From contig CANTCS010000001.1 in the NCBI GenBank assembly GCA_947652375.1, forward strand, positions 1 to 64,000: 64,000 nt of DNA, written 5' to 3'. A program made the position numbers and the translations under genes. The notes beneath the pieces are model-generated. The model did not search any database. It was not told where the DNA came from and was given only the letters and a program-made list of their open reading frames with translations. The number at the start of each line of letters is the position of its first letter. The first letter of the stretch is position 1. This document shows positions 30,702 through 42,502 of the stretch, piece by piece. This DNA is from an uncultured Mollicutes bacterium (GTDB lineage Bacteria > Bacillota_I > Bacilli_A > RF39 > UBA660).

Positions 30702-31070
30702 TTATAGTACTTCTTTTGCTAAAGATACTATTTTCATAAAATCTTTATCACGAAGTTCTCTTGCTACTGGTCCAAAAATACGAGTTCCTATTGGACTCTT
30801 GTCATCACGAATGATAACACAAGCATTGTCATCGAACTTAATATAACTTCCATCTTCACGACGAACGCCTTGACGACTACGAACGATAACTGCTTTTACA
30901 ACTTTTCCTTTTGGAATTGGTGAGTTTGGAATTGCGCTTTTAACTGTTCCAACTACTATATCACCAATGTTACCTGTTTTTACTTTACTTCCACCTAATA
31001 CACGAATTACTAATAGTTCACGTGCACCAGAATTGTCAGCAACTTTCATACGGCTTTCTTGTTGTAACAT
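30702..31070 (-). CDS. rplN: 50S ribosomal protein L14
   Basis: [27 protein letters not shown]. Confidence 0.98.
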   Translation of the reverse strand: MLQQESRMKVADNSGARELLVIRVLGGSKVKTGNIGDIVVGTVKSAIPNSPIPKGKVVKAVIVRSRQGVRREDGSYIKFDDNACVIIRDDKSPIGTRIFGPVARELRDKDFMKIVSLAKEVL

Positions 31071-31100
31071 AGATTATTCCTCCTTCTCCTCATCTAAGCG

Positions 31101-31361
31101 TTAAATAATAACTGCTTCTTTTACTATTTCTTTTAAATAGAAATGTTTTGTTTTTGATAATGGTCTAGTTTCTACTATACGAACAGTATCTCCAACTTTT
31201 GCTATATTTTTTTCATCATGTACACAATATTTTTTTGAGCTTTTAACTCTTTTGTGATATAACGGATGGTTTTTATAAGTTTCGACTAAAACACTGATTG
31301 TTTTATCATTAGTGGCACTTACTACTTTACCAACTAATTCTTTTTTTACTTTCTTTTCCAC
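31101..31361 (-). CDS. rpsQ: 30S ribosomal protein S17
   Basis: [35 protein letters not shown]. Confidence 0.97.
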   Translation of the reverse strand: MEKKVKKELVGKVVSATNDKTISVLVETYKNHPLYHKRVKSSKKYCVHDEKNIAKVGDTVRIVETRPLSKTKHFYLKEIVKEAVII

Positions 31362-31372
31362 TGTATACCCTC

Positions 31373-31582
31373 CTATTCGTTATTCTCACGTTCTTTTAGA
31401 ACGGTTTTCAATCTAGCAACGGTGTGTCTTAAATCTCTAATTCTAGAAGGTTTTTCTAAGTTACCAGTTGCTTGTTGAAAACGTAAATTAAATAGTTCTT
31501 CTTTAGATTCAACTAGTTTCTTGTTGATTTCTTCAGTTGATAATTCTCTTATTTCCTTAACCTTCATTTTTTTCACCACCAT
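31373..31582 (-). CDS. rpmC: 50S ribosomal protein L29
   Basis: [34 protein letters not shown]. Confidence 0.97.
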   Translation of the reverse strand: MVVKKMKVKEIRELSTEEINKKLVESKEELFNLRFQQATGNLEKPSRIRDLRHTVARLKTVLKERENNE

Positions 31583-31988
31583 TTTCTTTCATTACAAATT
31601 TAGTTGCTACTGGTAGTTTATGAGAAGCAAGTCTTAATGCTTCACGTGCAACAGCTTCGTCTACACCTGCTATTTCAAACATAATTTTTCCTTCTTTAAC
31701 TACTGCAACCCATCCTTCAACATTACCTTTACCTTTACCTTGTCTTGTACCGATAGGTTTTTTAGTTAATGGCATATGTGGAAAGATATTTATCCAAACT
31801 TTACCACCACGTTTCATATAACGAGTCATTGCAATACGTGCAGCTTCTATTTGGTTAGCTGTTATCCAAGCACCTTCTTTTGCTTGAAGACCATATTCAC
31901 CAAAATGTAACTCTCTATTACCACGTGATCTTCCTTCGTAAGGTAATCTATGAACACGACGATATTTAGTTCTTGACGGTATTAACAT
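31557..31988 (-). CDS. rplP: 50S ribosomal protein L16
   Basis: [14 protein letters not shown]...[35 protein letters not shown]. Confidence 0.98.
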   Translation of the reverse strand: MLIPSRTKYRRVHRLPYEGRSRGNRELHFGEYGLQAKEGAWITANQIEAARIAMTRYMKRGGKVWINIFPHMPLTKKPIGTRQGKGKGNVEGWVAVVKEGKIMFEIAGVDEAVAREALRLASHKLPVATKFVMKENGGEKNEG

Positions 31989-31989
31989 A

Positions 31990-32640
31990 TTAATTACCTC
32001 CTTTAGCCTTTTTATTTAGGATTTCTCCTTTATAGATCCAAACCTTTACACCAATTTTTCCAAATGTTGTATCAGCTTCTGCTGTTGCATAATCAACATC
32101 TGCTCTTAAAGTATGTAGAGGAATAGTTCCTTCTGTATATCCTTCACTACGAGCCATATCTGCTCCACCTAAACGTCCAGATACACTTGTTTTGATTCCT
32201 TTTGCTCCAGCTTTCATTGCATTTCTAATTGCACGTTTTTGAGCCATACGGAATGAAGCTCTATTAGTTATTTGATTTGCAATATTATCTGCTACTAATT
32301 GAGCATTTATATCTGCCTTTTTAATATCAACGATTGAGATTCCAATATTTTCATCTGCAACCTTTGAAAGTTGTTTTTTTAATTTTTCTATTTCTTCTCC
32401 ACCGTGTCCAATCATAACACCTGGTTTAGAAGTATGAATTACAACTTCACATCTCTTAGCATTTCTTTCAATTTCAACTTTAGCAATTCCAGCATTTGAT
32501 AAATTTTTGTCTAAATATTCACGAATTTTAACATCTGTAGCTAAATACTTAGAAAAGTCTGCTTTATTACTATACCATTTTGCTTCCCAGTCTTTATTGA
32601 TACCAAGTCTTAGTCCATTAGGATTTACCTTTTGTCCCAT
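31990..32640 (-). CDS. rpsC: 30S ribosomal protein S3
   Basis: [16 protein letters not shown] domain; [28 protein letters not shown]. Confidence 0.98.
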   Translation of the reverse strand: MGQKVNPNGLRLGINKDWEAKWYSNKADFSKYLATDVKIREYLDKNLSNAGIAKVEIERNAKRCEVVIHTSKPGVMIGHGGEEIEKLKKQLSKVADENIGISIVDIKKADINAQLVADNIANQITNRASFRMAQKRAIRNAMKAGAKGIKTSVSGRLGGADMARSEGYTEGTIPLHTLRADVDYATAEADTTFGKIGVKVWIYKGEILNKKAKGGN

Positions 32641-32655
32641 TTTGTAACCTCCTTA

Positions 32656-32991
32656 TTAGTTTTTTGTAGCCACTACTATATTAATGTGACTAGTTCTATG
32701 ATTTCTGTGTCCTATATGTGAACGTGAATCGAAAAAGTGACGTTTCATAACAGGACCGGCATCTACTCTTGCTTCTTTAACATAAAGTGCTCCTGCATCT
32801 GCACCATTATTATTAACAGCATTTGCAATAGCAGAATCTAATACTTTTTTTGTTAATCTTGCTGATTTATTGTTAACATTACTTAATATGGTTAATGCTT
32901 CTTGAACACTCTTACCACGAATCATATCAGAAACTAAACGAGCTCTGATAGGTGATACTCTTAGTCCTTTAGCAATTGCTTTTGCTTCCAT
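32656..32991 (-). CDS. rplV: 50S ribosomal protein L22
   Basis: VSPIRARLVSDMIRGKSVQEALTIL. Confidence 0.98.
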   Translation of the reverse strand: MEAKAIAKGLRVSPIRARLVSDMIRGKSVQEALTILSNVNNKSARLTKKVLDSAIANAVNNNGADAGALYVKEARVDAGPVMKRHFFDSRSHIGHRNHRTSHINIVVATKN

Positions 32992-33014
32992 ATATTTAAC
33001 CTCCTAGTCATTTT

Positions 33015-33284
33015 TTATTTCTTTTTGTCTGAACCATGTCCACCAAATTTACGTGTTAATGCAAATTCACCTAATTTATGTCCAACCATGTCTTCAGTTA
33101 CGTATACTGGAATAAATTCTTTTCCATTATGTACTGCAAATGTATGTCCTATAAAATCAGGAAAAATAGTGGAACGGCGTGACCAAGTTTTAATGACTTC
33201 TTTTTTTCCAGACTTATTTAATTTTTGAACCTTTTTTAATAATCTTTTAAATACATAAGGTCCTTTTTTTAAACTTCTTGCCAT
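33015..33284 (-). CDS. rpsS: 30S ribosomal protein S19
   Basis: [19 protein letters not shown]...[24 protein letters not shown]. Confidence 0.98.
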   Translation of the reverse strand: MARSLKKGPYVFKRLLKKVQKLNKSGKKEVIKTWSRRSTIFPDFIGHTFAVHNGKEFIPVYVTEDMVGHKLGEFALTRKFGGHGSDKKK

Positions 33285-33301
33285 TTTTTAATCATCCTTT
33301 C

Positions 33302-34132
33302 CTATTTACTATTGCGACGACGTACTATGAACTTGTCAGATTGTTTTTTCTTACGTGTCTTTAATCCAAGTGCAGGTTTACCCCATGGTGTCATTGGAGC
33401 TTTACGTCCAACTGGAGCACGACCTTCACCTCCACCATGTGGATGGTCATTAGGATTCATAACTGAACCACGAACTGTAGGTCTAATACCCATGTGACGA
33501 CTACGTCCAGCTTTACCAACTTTAACTAGTGATGAGTCTTCATTTCCAACTTCACCAACTGTTGCCATACATGTTCCTAATATTTTTCTTTGTTCTCCAC
33601 TTGATAAACGAATCATAACATATGAATTTTCACGACCAAGTATTTGAGCTGAAGCACCAGCACTTCTTGCTAATTCTCCACCTTTTCCAGGACGTAATTC
33701 AATATTATGAATCATTGTTCCTACTGGAATACTCATTATTGGTAAAGCGTTACCAACTTTGATATCAGCATTTTCACCAGCTTCAATTTTATCTCCAACT
33801 TTTAAACCTTTTGGTGCGATAATATATCTTTTTTCTCCATCTGCATAATTGATTAATGCAATATTTGCAGTTCTATTTGGATCATATTCAATACTTGCTA
33901 CTGACCCAGGTACGTTTAGCTTATTTCTTTTAAAATCAATGATACGATATTTTCTTTTTTCACCGCCACCATGATGACGTACTGTTATCTTACCTTGATT
34001 GTTACGGCCACCATTTTTCTTAATAGTAACTGTAAGAGATTTTTCTGGAGTGCTAGTTGTGATTTCTTCATTTATTAATGCACTCATCTTTCTACGTCCT
34101 GGTGTAGTAGGTTTATAATTTCTGATTGCCAT
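33302..34132 (-). CDS. rplB: 50S ribosomal protein L2
   Basis: [14 protein letters not shown]...[18 protein letters not shown]-type C-term. Confidence 0.99.
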   Translation of the reverse strand: MAIRNYKPTTPGRRKMSALINEEITTSTPEKSLTVTIKKNGGRNNQGKITVRHHGGGEKRKYRIIDFKRNKLNVPGSVASIEYDPNRTANIALINYADGEKRYIIAPKGLKVGDKIEAGENADIKVGNALPIMSIPVGTMIHNIELRPGKGGELARSAGASAQILGRENSYVMIRLSSGEQRKILGTCMATVGEVGNEDSSLVKVGKAGRSRHMGIRPTVRGSVMNPNDHPHGGGEGRAPVGRKAPMTPWGKPALGLKTRKKKQSDKFIVRRRNSK

Positions 34133-34148
34133 AATTTATTTCCTCCTT

Positions 34149-34433
34149 CTAACCAAGATCAATTGTTTGTCCTTCTGCAAGAGTAACAATTGCTTTTTTT
34201 GAACGATTAGTTAATCCTGTATAACGACCAACTCTTCTTTTTTTAGGTACTACATTAATTGTTCTAATTGATGTTACCTTTACATTGAATATTTTTTCAA
34301 TTGCTTGTTTAATTTCAATTTTATTTGCTTTTGGATCAACTTTGAAAGTATATTTTCCTTGATTTAAAGCATTTTGTGATTTTTCAGTTATAACTGGTGC
34401 TTTAATTATTTCTAAATATTTAGTATCTTTCAT
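34149..34433 (-). CDS. rplW: 50S ribosomal protein L23
   Basis: [25 protein letters not shown]. Confidence 0.97.
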   Translation of the reverse strand: MKDTKYLEIIKAPVITEKSQNALNQGKYTFKVDPKANKIEIKQAIEKIFNVKVTSIRTINVVPKKRRVGRYTGLTNRSKKAIVTLAEGQTIDLG

Positions 34434-35059
34434 TATTTAAGCACCTCCTCAACAAATTTTAATGCATCTTCTGTAATAAGCATTACATCAGTTCCTACGA
34501 TATCTAATACGTTTATTTCATCTGCTAAAATTAGTACAATATTTTGAAGATTTCTTGATGCTAAGATTAAATTTTCATCAAATTCTTTAACAACCATTAA
34601 AATTTTCTTATCTGTAACTTTTAAGGCTTCTAAAATATTTAATACTTCTTTAGTTTTTGGTGTTGCTACTGTTAAATTATCTACTACAATAATTTCTTTA
34701 GCATTTGCTTTTTCTGCTAATGCTGATTTAATAGCAAGTACTCTTTCTTTACGATTTTGTTTTTTACTGTAATCTCTAGGTACTGGAGTTCCATAATTTC
34801 CTCCACCTACCCATTGAACAGATCTAATTGAACCTTGACGTGCACGTCCAGTTCCTTTTTGTCTCCATGGTTTTCTTCCTCCACCAGAAACTTCTGAACG
34901 ATTTTTAGTTTTATGTGTTCCTTGTCTTAATGATGCCATTGTTAATATTATTGCATCATTTAAAACAGCTTTGTTTGGTGTAATTTCAAATATTTCTTCG
35001 TTTAAATTAATGTCTCTAACTTTTTCACCTTTAAGATTTAAAAGTTCTACTTTTTTCAT
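34433..35059 (-). CDS. rplD: 50S ribosomal protein L4
   Basis: [38 protein letters not shown]. Confidence 0.98.
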   Translation of the reverse strand: MKKVELLNLKGEKVRDINLNEEIFEITPNKAVLNDAIILTMASLRQGTHKTKNRSEVSGGGRKPWRQKGTGRARQGSIRSVQWVGGGNYGTPVPRDYSKKQNRKERVLAIKSALAEKANAKEIIVVDNLTVATPKTKEVLNILEALKVTDKKILMVVKEFDENLILASRNLQNIVLILADEINVLDIVGTDVMLITEDALKFVEEVLK

Positions 35060-35121
35060 TTACGATTCCTCCTTTCATCACTTTTTAATAAATTATTTTT
35101 TCTTATTTTATTGTGATGATT

Positions 35122-35844
35122 TTATTCAACTGTTGTTTCTTCAGTTGTTGTAACTTCAGCAGCTTCTTCTACTACTGGTTCAACATATGAAATTAAATCA
35201 GCAGCATTATTTTTTGCATTTGGTTTTTTAACTGCAGTATGAATCATAACTAATGATTTCTTTGGACCAGGAACATTACCTTTTACTAAAATTACACTAT
35301 TTTCTGTATCTACTGATACAATTTCAAGATTTTGAACTGTTCTTTGAACATTACCCATTTGACCAGGCATTTTCTTACCTTTAAGTACATGCATTGGTAG
35401 CATAGTACCTAAAGAACCAACTCCTCTATGGTATTGTGAACCGTGTCCCATAGGACCAGTTGATTGATTGTGGCGTTTAATAACACCTTGGAACCCTTTA
35501 CCTTTAGAAGTTCCTGTAACATCAACAATTTCTCCTGCTTCGAAAATGTCTACACCTATTGTTTGACCTAAAGTGTAATCATTAACATTAACTCCTCTAA
35601 TCTCTCTTAAGAAGCGCTTAGGTGTTGTGTTAGCTTTATTTGTATGACCCATTTTTGGTTTGTTGCTTAATTTTTCTCTGATAGAACCAGTTGCAATTTG
35701 AATAGCATCATAACCATCTTTTTCTGTTGTTTTTATTTGTGTAACCACATTTGGTTCTACTTCTACAACAGTAACCGGAATTAATTTACCTTCTTTAGTA
35801 AATACTTGAGTCATTCCGATTTTTGTACCTAAGATTCCTTTCAT
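35122..35844 (-). CDS. rplC: 50S ribosomal protein L3 with acidic/Thr-rich C-terminal tail (start trimmed to MKGILGTK)
   Basis: [20 protein letters not shown]-tail [20 protein letters not shown]. Confidence 0.98.
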   Translation of the reverse strand: MKGILGTKIGMTQVFTKEGKLIPVTVVEVEPNVVTQIKTTEKDGYDAIQIATGSIREKLSNKPKMGHTNKANTTPKRFLREIRGVNVNDYTLGQTIGVDIFEAGEIVDVTGTSKGKGFQGVIKRHNQSTGPMGHGSQYHRGVGSLGTMLPMHVLKGKKMPGQMGNVQRTVQNLEIVSVDTENSVILVKGNVPGPKKSLVMIHTAVKKPNAKNNAADLISYVEPVVEEAAEVTTTEETTVE

Positions 35845-35858
35845 TACTATTTCCTCCA

Positions 35859-36170
35859 TTATTTAGTTTTAATTTCGATATCTACTCCGCTTGGTAAATC
35901 TAAATGAGCTAAAGCATCAATAGTTTCCTTGCTTGGATTTTTGATATCAATTAGTCTTTTGTGTGTACGCATTTCGAATTGTTCACGTGAATCTTTATAT
36001 TTATGAACAGCTCTTAAAATTGTATATTTTTCAATCTCTGTTGGAAGTGGTACTGGACCTGAAATATTTCCACCAGTTCTTCTTACTGTTTCAACAATTT
36101 TTTTTGCTGCATTATCCAATATTCTGTGATCGTATGCTTTAATTCTAATACGAATTTTTTCTGTTGACAT
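35859..36170 (-). CDS. rpsJ: 30S ribosomal protein S10
   Basis: [41 protein letters not shown]. Confidence 0.98.
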   Translation of the reverse strand: MSTEKIRIRIKAYDHRILDNAAKKIVETVRRTGGNISGPVPLPTEIEKYTILRAVHKYKDSREQFEMRTHKRLIDIKNPSKETIDALAHLDLPSGVDIEIKTK

Positions 36171-36177
36171 TTTTTAA

Positions 36178-36296
36178 AATCCTCCCTTCGCCTATATCTA
36201 GTATAGACTTGCTCCGAACGAATAACCCGATAACCAACTATCAACTTAACCTGGTGTATCAGCAACCTCGTACATCTAAGCAGTCACACGAAATAA
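36178..36296 (-). promoter_or_regulatory. structured S10-operon leader region
   Basis: About 120-nt GC-enriched, inverted-repeat-rich stretch between promoter and rpsJ RBS in otherwise very AT-rich DNA (reverse strand CGTGTGACTGCTTAGATGTACGAGGTTGCTGATACACC...). Confidence 0.5.
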
Positions 36297-36325
36297 ATTA
36301 TAACAGTAGTTTCTTTATTTTGCAA
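36297..36325 (-). promoter_or_regulatory. sigma-A-type promoter of the S10-spc-alpha super-operon
   Basis: TTGCAA (36320-36325), 17-bp spacer, TATAAT (36297-36302) on the reverse strand. Confidence 0.8.
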
Positions 36326-36970
36326 GGCTTTTTCGAGTTTTTTTTGCAAAATTTTTTTTATTTTCTAAATTTAGAAATTTTTTTATTCTAATTTAATTAA
36401 ATTCATTTAAAAAGTTTATTCATTTTTTATAAATATAAAATATTCTTAGATTTCCTAAAACGTACAGTTAATTTTAACAAAAATGTTTTTTAATATATCA
36501 CTTCAACTTAAATATATTGATAATATTGCATTTAATTGATTAGATTTTTATAAGATTAGAAGAAAAAATATATATTTTTTTGTTTGAGTATTTCTTTCTA
36601 ATCTAAATTTTTTATAATCTTTAGTTTACGAAGTTTAATATTTTTTAAGTTTGATATAGACATGTACTTTTAAATTCTCACTAAAAAACAAAGAAATTAT
36701 AATAAAATATTGTTAATCTTTCTTACAAAAAGTTTTTTCAATATTAAAAACAACTTTGATGTTTAAAAATAGAAATTTATAAATTTATAAAAAATGTTTC
36801 AAAAATTTTTTTCTTTCTTAAAACTAATTTTTTAATTTAAAGTTTCCTAAACTTATTTCATTTATTTGTTTATTAATCTGACAAAAAAATATTTTCTTGA
36901 AAAAAATTATTAATAGTGTTATAATATGTGAAACTTTTAAGTATCTTATAAAGTTTAAAGGAGATAAATT

Positions 36971-38020
36971 ATGGGTAATATTTGTGTTTTTGCAAAATGG
37001 GATTTAAAGAAAAAAGATTGGAGAACTCCTGTTTTTGAGGAATATGGTAGAAGTTTTGCAATTTCAAGTTATGCAACAATTAATAATTCTGGTGATATGA
37101 CAAATTATATAATTTCTGCACAAGGAACAAGAGTAGAAGATCATTCTAAAAATTTTAAAACTATTAAAGAATCTAAAGCTCACATAGACAATATAATAAA
37201 ATATTTCGAAAATAAAACTGGAAAGTATAGTATTAAATATTTTATGATGGATGCTGATTCTCCTATTATAGAGGATGCTAAACTATTAGCTAAATATATT
37301 GATAATCTAGCAATTTTACCAACAACAAATTCGATAAATATAATTGGATTGTCAAAGTGCAGTGCAATGAACTTTTATGTACCAAGGTTTTTTAATAAAG
37401 TAGAGTCTTTTGAAAAGACTAATATGTTCAATATAGCTACTCCATATACGGGAACAAGACTGGCTTCTCCACAATATTTTTATCCAGATATCTTAAAACT
37501 TATCACAAGTAAAGTAGGCGATAATCATTTAGCAGAAATGATTTATAGTAAATTAATTGATGTTTATGAGGGGGTAAGTAGTAATTCTCATATGGATTAT
37601 GATATTGCAATGCCTGGAGGAATTTCTTCAGAGAAATTCTCGGTTTATGATAAGGATTTTATTAAAAATATTTTTTCCACAGAAAATGTTCAAGCTATTA
37701 AGCAATTAAATTATTTTCAGAATATAATAACTGGTATTGATAAAAACACTTGGAAAGAAGCCATGGCAACTTTAAATTTTACAGGTTTAGGTTTGTGTCT
37801 TCTAGATGATTTATTCTTTGATAATAAATCTGATGGAATGGTTTTCGTTGAAGCACAAAGAGAAGTGGAAAAAGTATTAGACATTAAAAGTCATATATTG
37901 AAATCTACTCATCATGACACTATGGGTATTAAAAGAGCAGTTAATGAAATTTTAGGTTTAGTGGAAGATAATATTAATGAAACGAATGAAAAGAAAGTTT
38001 TTTATAAAAAAAATAAGTAA
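36971..38020 (+). CDS. hypothetical protein, candidate lipase-like alpha/beta hydrolase
   Basis: Nucleophile-elbow-like IIGLSKCSAMNF; downstream DNKSDGMVFV and HHDTMG resemble Asp and His positions of lipase-type triads. Confidence 0.4.
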   Translation: MGNICVFAKWDLKKKDWRTPVFEEYGRSFAISSYATINNSGDMTNYIISAQGTRVEDHSKNFKTIKESKAHIDNIIKYFENKTGKYSIKYFMMDADSPIIEDAKLLAKYIDNLAILPTTNSINIIGLSKCSAMNFYVPRFFNKVESFEKTNMFNIATPYTGTRLASPQYFYPDILKLITSKVGDNHLAEMIYSKLIDVYEGVSSNSHMDYDIAMPGGISSEKFSVYDKDFIKNIFSTENVQAIKQLNYFQNIITGIDKNTWKEAMATLNFTGLGLCLLDDLFFDNKSDGMVFVEAQREVEKVLDIKSHILKSTHHDTMGIKRAVNEILGLVEDNINETNEKKVFYKKNK

Positions 38021-38044
38021 CTTAAGAAAGATTTTAAGTTACTT
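38015..38044. terminator. bidirectional terminator between the hydrolase-like gene and dinB
   Basis: Perfect 11-bp inverted repeat AAGTAACTTAA / TTAAGTTACTT flanked by A and T runs. Confidence 0.8.
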
Positions 38045-38056
38045 TTTTATGATTTT

Positions 38057-39283
38057 TTAGCTTTTATATTGGTGCTTTGATTTAAAATTTCCAATTACTT
38101 TTAAAGAAGCTGGAGCAACTATTGATTTACCAAATTTCTTATTAATATTATCCATAGTTTTTTGAATGTTAGTTTCATCTTTTTTTATTTCTTGATTTAT
38201 ATCAAATAACGAAAGTTGCTTTTCATTTGTATTTTTGAGGTCTGATAATCTTACACCAATCAAACGAATTGCCTCTCGTTTAAAACTTTTGTCGAAAACT
38301 TCAAGGATTTTTTTATAAATTTCTTTAGTATCATCTGTTGGATTAGGTAACTTGGTTTGAGCAGAATAACTAATAAAATCTTTATTTTTATAAATTACAG
38401 CTACTGTTTTTGTATATAGTTTTTTTGATCTTAATTCATGAGTTACTTCAAGTGTTTGTCGAAATATAATTTCTTTTATTTTTTCTTCATCATCTAAATC
38501 AAAAGGTAAAGTCTCTGTTGTGCTTATACTTTTATTTTTACTATTTGTTGTTTCTACTTTAGAATTATCAATTCCCCATGCTGCTTCTTGCAAAAATTTT
38601 CCTTGACTTTTAAGTTTTTGTTGCAACATTTTTGAATCAGCATGAGCTAAATCTTTAATTGTATAAATTTTCATCTCATTTAAGATTTTTTTACTACTTT
38701 TTCCACACATGAATAACTTTTCAACATCTAAAGGCCAGAGTTTTTTTTCTATTTCATTTTTAAATAAAGTATGAACTTTATTAGGTTTTTCAAAATCACT
38801 TGCCATTTTGGCACATAATTTGTTATTTCCTATTCCAATATTAACAGTAAAACCATATAATTTATAAATATCATCTTTTATTTTGTAAGCTAATTTTAAA
38901 TAATCATTATATAAATATTTTGTTCCAGTCATATCTAAAAAACATTCATCTATAGAAAATTGCTCAATTATAGGTGAATATTTTTCTAAATAATTTACTA
39001 AATTTTTTGACTGTATATAATAAATTTTAAAGTCTGGAGAATATATTTTTAAAAAAGGGCATTTTTGTTTAGCATTGTATATTGTGTCAGCAGTTTTTAT
39101 GCCATATTTTTTTGCTATTGGAGATTTGGCTAATACGACTCCTTGACGTTTATGTTCATCTCCGCCGATTATTGATGGTATTTCTCTTATGTCTAAATTA
39201 CAACCATTTTTTAGGAGTTCTACTGCTGTCCAAGATAAAAAAGCATTATTAACATCAACGTGAAAGATAATTCTATTTTCCAT
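38057..39283 (-). CDS. dinB: Y-family DNA polymerase (Pol IV-like)
   Basis: FHVDVNNAFLSWTAVELL, YSPIIEQFSIDECFLDMT, GIGNNKLCAKMASDFEKPN. Confidence 0.93.
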   Translation of the reverse strand: MENRIIFHVDVNNAFLSWTAVELLKNGCNLDIREIPSIIGGDEHKRQGVVLAKSPIAKKYGIKTADTIYNAKQKCPFLKIYSPDFKIYYIQSKNLVNYLEKYSPIIEQFSIDECFLDMTGTKYLYNDYLKLAYKIKDDIYKLYGFTVNIGIGNNKLCAKMASDFEKPNKVHTLFKNEIEKKLWPLDVEKLFMCGKSSKKILNEMKIYTIKDLAHADSKMLQQKLKSQGKFLQEAAWGIDNSKVETTNSKNKSISTTETLPFDLDDEEKIKEIIFRQTLEVTHELRSKKLYTKTVAVIYKNKDFISYSAQTKLPNPTDDTKEIYKKILEVFDKSFKREAIRLIGVRLSDLKNTNEKQLSLFDINQEIKKDETNIQKTMDNINKKFGKSIVAPASLKVIGNFKSKHQYKS

Positions 39284-39535
39284 GCTCTCACCTCTTTTTA
39301 TATTATAAATATTTAAAAATTTTGTTATTAACTTTTTGTTCTAGAATTAAAAGTTTTTAGAATCATAGTCTTATTATATGCTATTTTTTAATTAAAAACT
39401 TTTCTTTTAATGATATTTTAAATACAAATCTAAAAACATTAGAATATTTTTTATATTTTAAATATAGTTCTAATATTTCTTAAGTTTTTAGAGACAAATT
39501 CCATTTTTAAAATTTCCACATTTATTGGGGAAACA

Positions 39536-40813
39536 TTAATATATCATATTGTTTAAACAAAAAACTGCATAGATAGGTATATATCTTATATCTTTTTTTG
39601 TGGAAAAGTTATTTTCTGTAATGCGATAGCCTTCTAATACTGTAAATTTTTTCATAAAAACAGATAAAGATTTTGCTTTAGAATTTGTTTTTGTTGTAAT
39701 TTCGATAGGAAGTATTTGGCCATTTCTATTTTGAACTACAAAATTTACTTCAGCTTTTCCTTCAGATTGATAATAAAATAGAGAATAGTTTCCTTCAACT
39801 AAAGTTTTTGCTATATGATTTTCATATAGTGTTTCTTTTATTTTTTCATCTAAAACAAATTGTTTATAATTTATATGTAACATAGAATATAAAATTCCAT
39901 CGTCTGGTAAATAAAGTTTAAAGCTATCTTTTTCTTTACAACTACTAAGTGGGGATTTTATATTTTTTATTTTAAAACTTCTATAAACAATTTGATTATC
40001 TACTAAAAAATTTATTGTAGTATCATATTCTTTTGCTCTTTTTCCTGTTCCCATTAAACCATATTGAAATTTTTTATTTTCTTTTTGTAATTGAAATGGT
40101 ATTGAATTAAATACTTCTATTCCACGTGGAATATCTATTAATGTTTTATTTATAGCAATTTCTGAAGTATAAACATCGATGATCTTTTGTTTAATTGCAT
40201 CTATTTGATTAACGTCTTTACCTTCTAAAGATGCTTTTATTACTTCTGGCATACCACCTGTTTGTAAGTACGATTGGAAGTGGTCGAGTGCTACTTTGTG
40301 AAAGGGACATGTTTTATGTTTAAAAAAAGATTCTCTTATTAACTCTGAAAGACTCTTTTCATTACATGCCCATAGATACTCTTCAAAGTCTAACTCAGTC
40401 ATACTTTTAAATTGTAATTCCTCTCCTTTAAACTCTTTTAATTTCTCTCTTCTAGACGTTATCGCTATAATGTGATACTTACTATGCTCACTTCCAAATA
40501 TCTTTAATCCTTTTATTATAGTATTATCTACAACATTATCAAAAATTATTAATGTATCTTCTTTTAATATTGTTTCTCCTGATAATAAAGATAAATTAAG
40601 AATAATTTTTTCTGTTGATCTTTCTTTTAAAAATAACTCTTTAATTTGGAGATTATTAGTTGTATTAAAATAAACTATGTTTTTATATTCTTTTTTTCCA
40701 AAGTTTAAGACACTAAATGTTTTCCCTATTTGTTTAGGTCCAAATAATAATAAAGGTTTTCTCAATAAGTCATTTTTCCACTTAATATAGAATTTATCAA
40801 TTTTTCGTTCCAT
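39536..40813 (-). CDS. AAA family ATPase with DUF4143-type C-terminus
   Basis: KPLLLFGPKQIGKTFSV, IITSRREKL, TELDFEEYLWA, TGGMPEVI, nuclease-like C-term KAEVNFVVQNRNGQILPIEITTK. Confidence 0.85.
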   Translation of the reverse strand: MERKIDKFYIKWKNDLLRKPLLLFGPKQIGKTFSVLNFGKKEYKNIVYFNTTNNLQIKELFLKERSTEKIILNLSLLSGETILKEDTLIIFDNVVDNTIIKGLKIFGSEHSKYHIIAITSRREKLKEFKGEELQFKSMTELDFEEYLWACNEKSLSELIRESFFKHKTCPFHKVALDHFQSYLQTGGMPEVIKASLEGKDVNQIDAIKQKIIDVYTSEIAINKTLIDIPRGIEVFNSIPFQLQKENKKFQYGLMGTGKRAKEYDTTINFLVDNQIVYRSFKIKNIKSPLSSCKEKDSFKLYLPDDGILYSMLHINYKQFVLDEKIKETLYENHIAKTLVEGNYSLFYYQSEGKAEVNFVVQNRNGQILPIEITTKTNSKAKSLSVFMKKFTVLEGYRITENNFSTKKDIRYIPIYAVFCLNNMIY

Positions 40814-40880
40814 TATATGTATCCTCCTGACATAATTTATATATTAAGTATACTTTTTAATTGTTTTTTTGTCAATTAAA

Positions 40881-40901
40881 AGGACCCTATACTAAGGTCC
40901 T
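40881..40901 (-). terminator. spo0A terminator
   Basis: AGGACC / GGTCCT hairpin; reverse strand followed by TTTTAATTG. Confidence 0.7.
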
Positions 40902-41676
40902 AATTAGTTATTAAAGGTTTAATATATTCAAGTCTTAACTTATCTGCGATAGTAACTATAAATTCTGAGTTTGTTGGTTTAGCTTTATCAATATCAACAC
41001 TGTGACCAAATATATCTTCCATTAGATCCCAGTTTCCTCTATTCCAACTTACTTCTATTGCGTGGCGAATTGCTCTTTCTACTCTTGAAACTGTTGAATC
41101 GAATTTCTTAGCAATTTCGGGATATAACTCTTTTGTTATACCACCTACTATCTCTGGTCTCTTATATACTAGAGTAATACCTTCTCTTATATATTGATAT
41201 CCTTTAATATGTGATGGTACTCCTAGCTCATGTAAAGTTTTTGTAATTGAAATCTGTAAGTTATTATGAAATAAATCTATTGATTCACCTGAGCCATTTC
41301 TATTAAATGCAACATCATTAATTTTTTCTTCTAGGTAAGAAAGTTCAAATGGTTTAAGCATAAAATAACTTGCTCCTAATTCAGATACTTTTCTTATCAT
41401 TTCTTGAGTATTATAAGAAGTTAATACTATCACTTTTTTATTAACTTTATTTTTATTCATATGTTTTAATACTGCAATTCCATCTTTATTAGGCATGACT
41501 AAATCTAATAAAATAATATCAAACTCATCTGATTTTTTATCTATTAATTTAATTCCTTCTGCGCCATCATTAGCTTCTAATGTTATAGCAATGTTTGAAG
41601 AATTGCTGAAATATTCTTTAATTAAATTTATTATACTTTTGTTGTCATCAATTATCATTACTCTTGTCTTTTCCAT
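40900..41676 (-). CDS. spo0A: sporulation master regulator Spo0A
   Basis: Receiver VMIIDDNKS...[13 protein letters not shown]...TSYN..KPFE; C-term [24 protein letters not shown]...[17 protein letters not shown]. Confidence 0.97.
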   Translation of the reverse strand: MEKTRVMIIDDNKSIINLIKEYFSNSSNIAITLEANDGAEGIKLIDKKSDEFDIILLDLVMPNKDGIAVLKHMNKNKVNKKVIVLTSYNTQEMIRKVSELGASYFMLKPFELSYLEEKINDVAFNRNGSGESIDLFHNNLQISITKTLHELGVPSHIKGYQYIREGITLVYKRPEIVGGITKELYPEIAKKFDSTVSRVERAIRHAIEVSWNRGNWDLMEDIFGHSVDIDKAKPTNSEFIVTIADKLRLEYIKPLITN

Positions 41677-41791
41677 AATTATCTCCTTTTTATTCTTTTA
41701 TATTTTATTGATTATTCACCACGCATTTTAATTATATAATATTTGACAAAAATTTTAAAGATAAAAAAATGACAAGTTTTGTCGAAACTGT

Positions 41792-42502
41792 CTAATCTGT
41801 CAATTTTTCTAATTTATTTATAAATTTTTTTAATTCAAAAGCTTTTAAACTCAAGGCTCCAAGAAGAAATCCATCAAGTGAAGAAATATTTGTAAAAGTG
41901 TCAAGAGAATGACAGTTTACACTTCCCCCATAAATGATTTTATTATTAGGTAAATTTTCTTTAAGAATTTTTATAATAGTATTTAGGTGTTCAGGAGTTG
42001 GTACTAATCCTGTTCCTATAGCCCAAATGGGTTCATAGGCAATGATAATTTTTTCTTGATCTTGTTTATTTAAATCAATCATTATAGAAGCTAATTCTTT
42101 TTTTAACTCTTTTTCATAATAATTATTATTTTTTTCTTTTTCACTCTCTCCAATACATAAAATTGGAATAATTTCTTGTTCTAATAATTTTTTTATTTTT
42201 AAATTTATTTCTTTTGATGTTTCTTTATGATAATTTCTTCTTTCACTATGTCCTACGAGACAATATTTAATATTATACGATTTTAATTGTTCAGCTGAAA
42301 CATCTCCTGTATAAGCTCCTTTAGGGGTTATACTTACATCTTGACTTCCTAATACAATATTAAGTGGTCTTTTTAAAGCAATATTTATAAAAGATGGACA
42401 CAAAATTAAATCAAAGCTAGTATCAATATTATCTATTAAATTAATATAATGATAATATTCGTCTTTTGTTAAATTACTTTTATTGTTTAAGACAATTATC
42501 AT
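41792..42502 (-). CDS. tpiA: triosephosphate isomerase
   Basis: VGHSERRNYHKET, AYEPIWAIGTG, IYGGSVN. Confidence 0.97.
   Translation of the reverse strand: MIIVLNNKSNLTKDEYYHYINLIDNIDTSFDLILCPSFINIALKRPLNIVLGSQDVSITPKGAYTGDVSAEQLKSYNIKYCLVGHSERRNYHKETSKEINLKIKKLLEQEIIPILCIGESEKEKNNNYYEKELKKELASIMIDLNKQDQEKIIIAYEPIWAIGTGLVPTPEHLNTIIKILKENLPNNKIIYGGSVNCHSLDTFTNISSLDGFLLGALSLKAFELKKFINKLEKLTD

Noticed and set aside
36392-36960. Long AT-rich intergenic region as hidden gene or RNA
   Set aside because: Dense stops in all frames and no clear structure; very low complexity makes by-eye calls unreliable.
39536-40813. DUF4143-type ATPase as a defence system
   Set aside because: Common stand-alone family with unclear function; no adjacent partner genes here.
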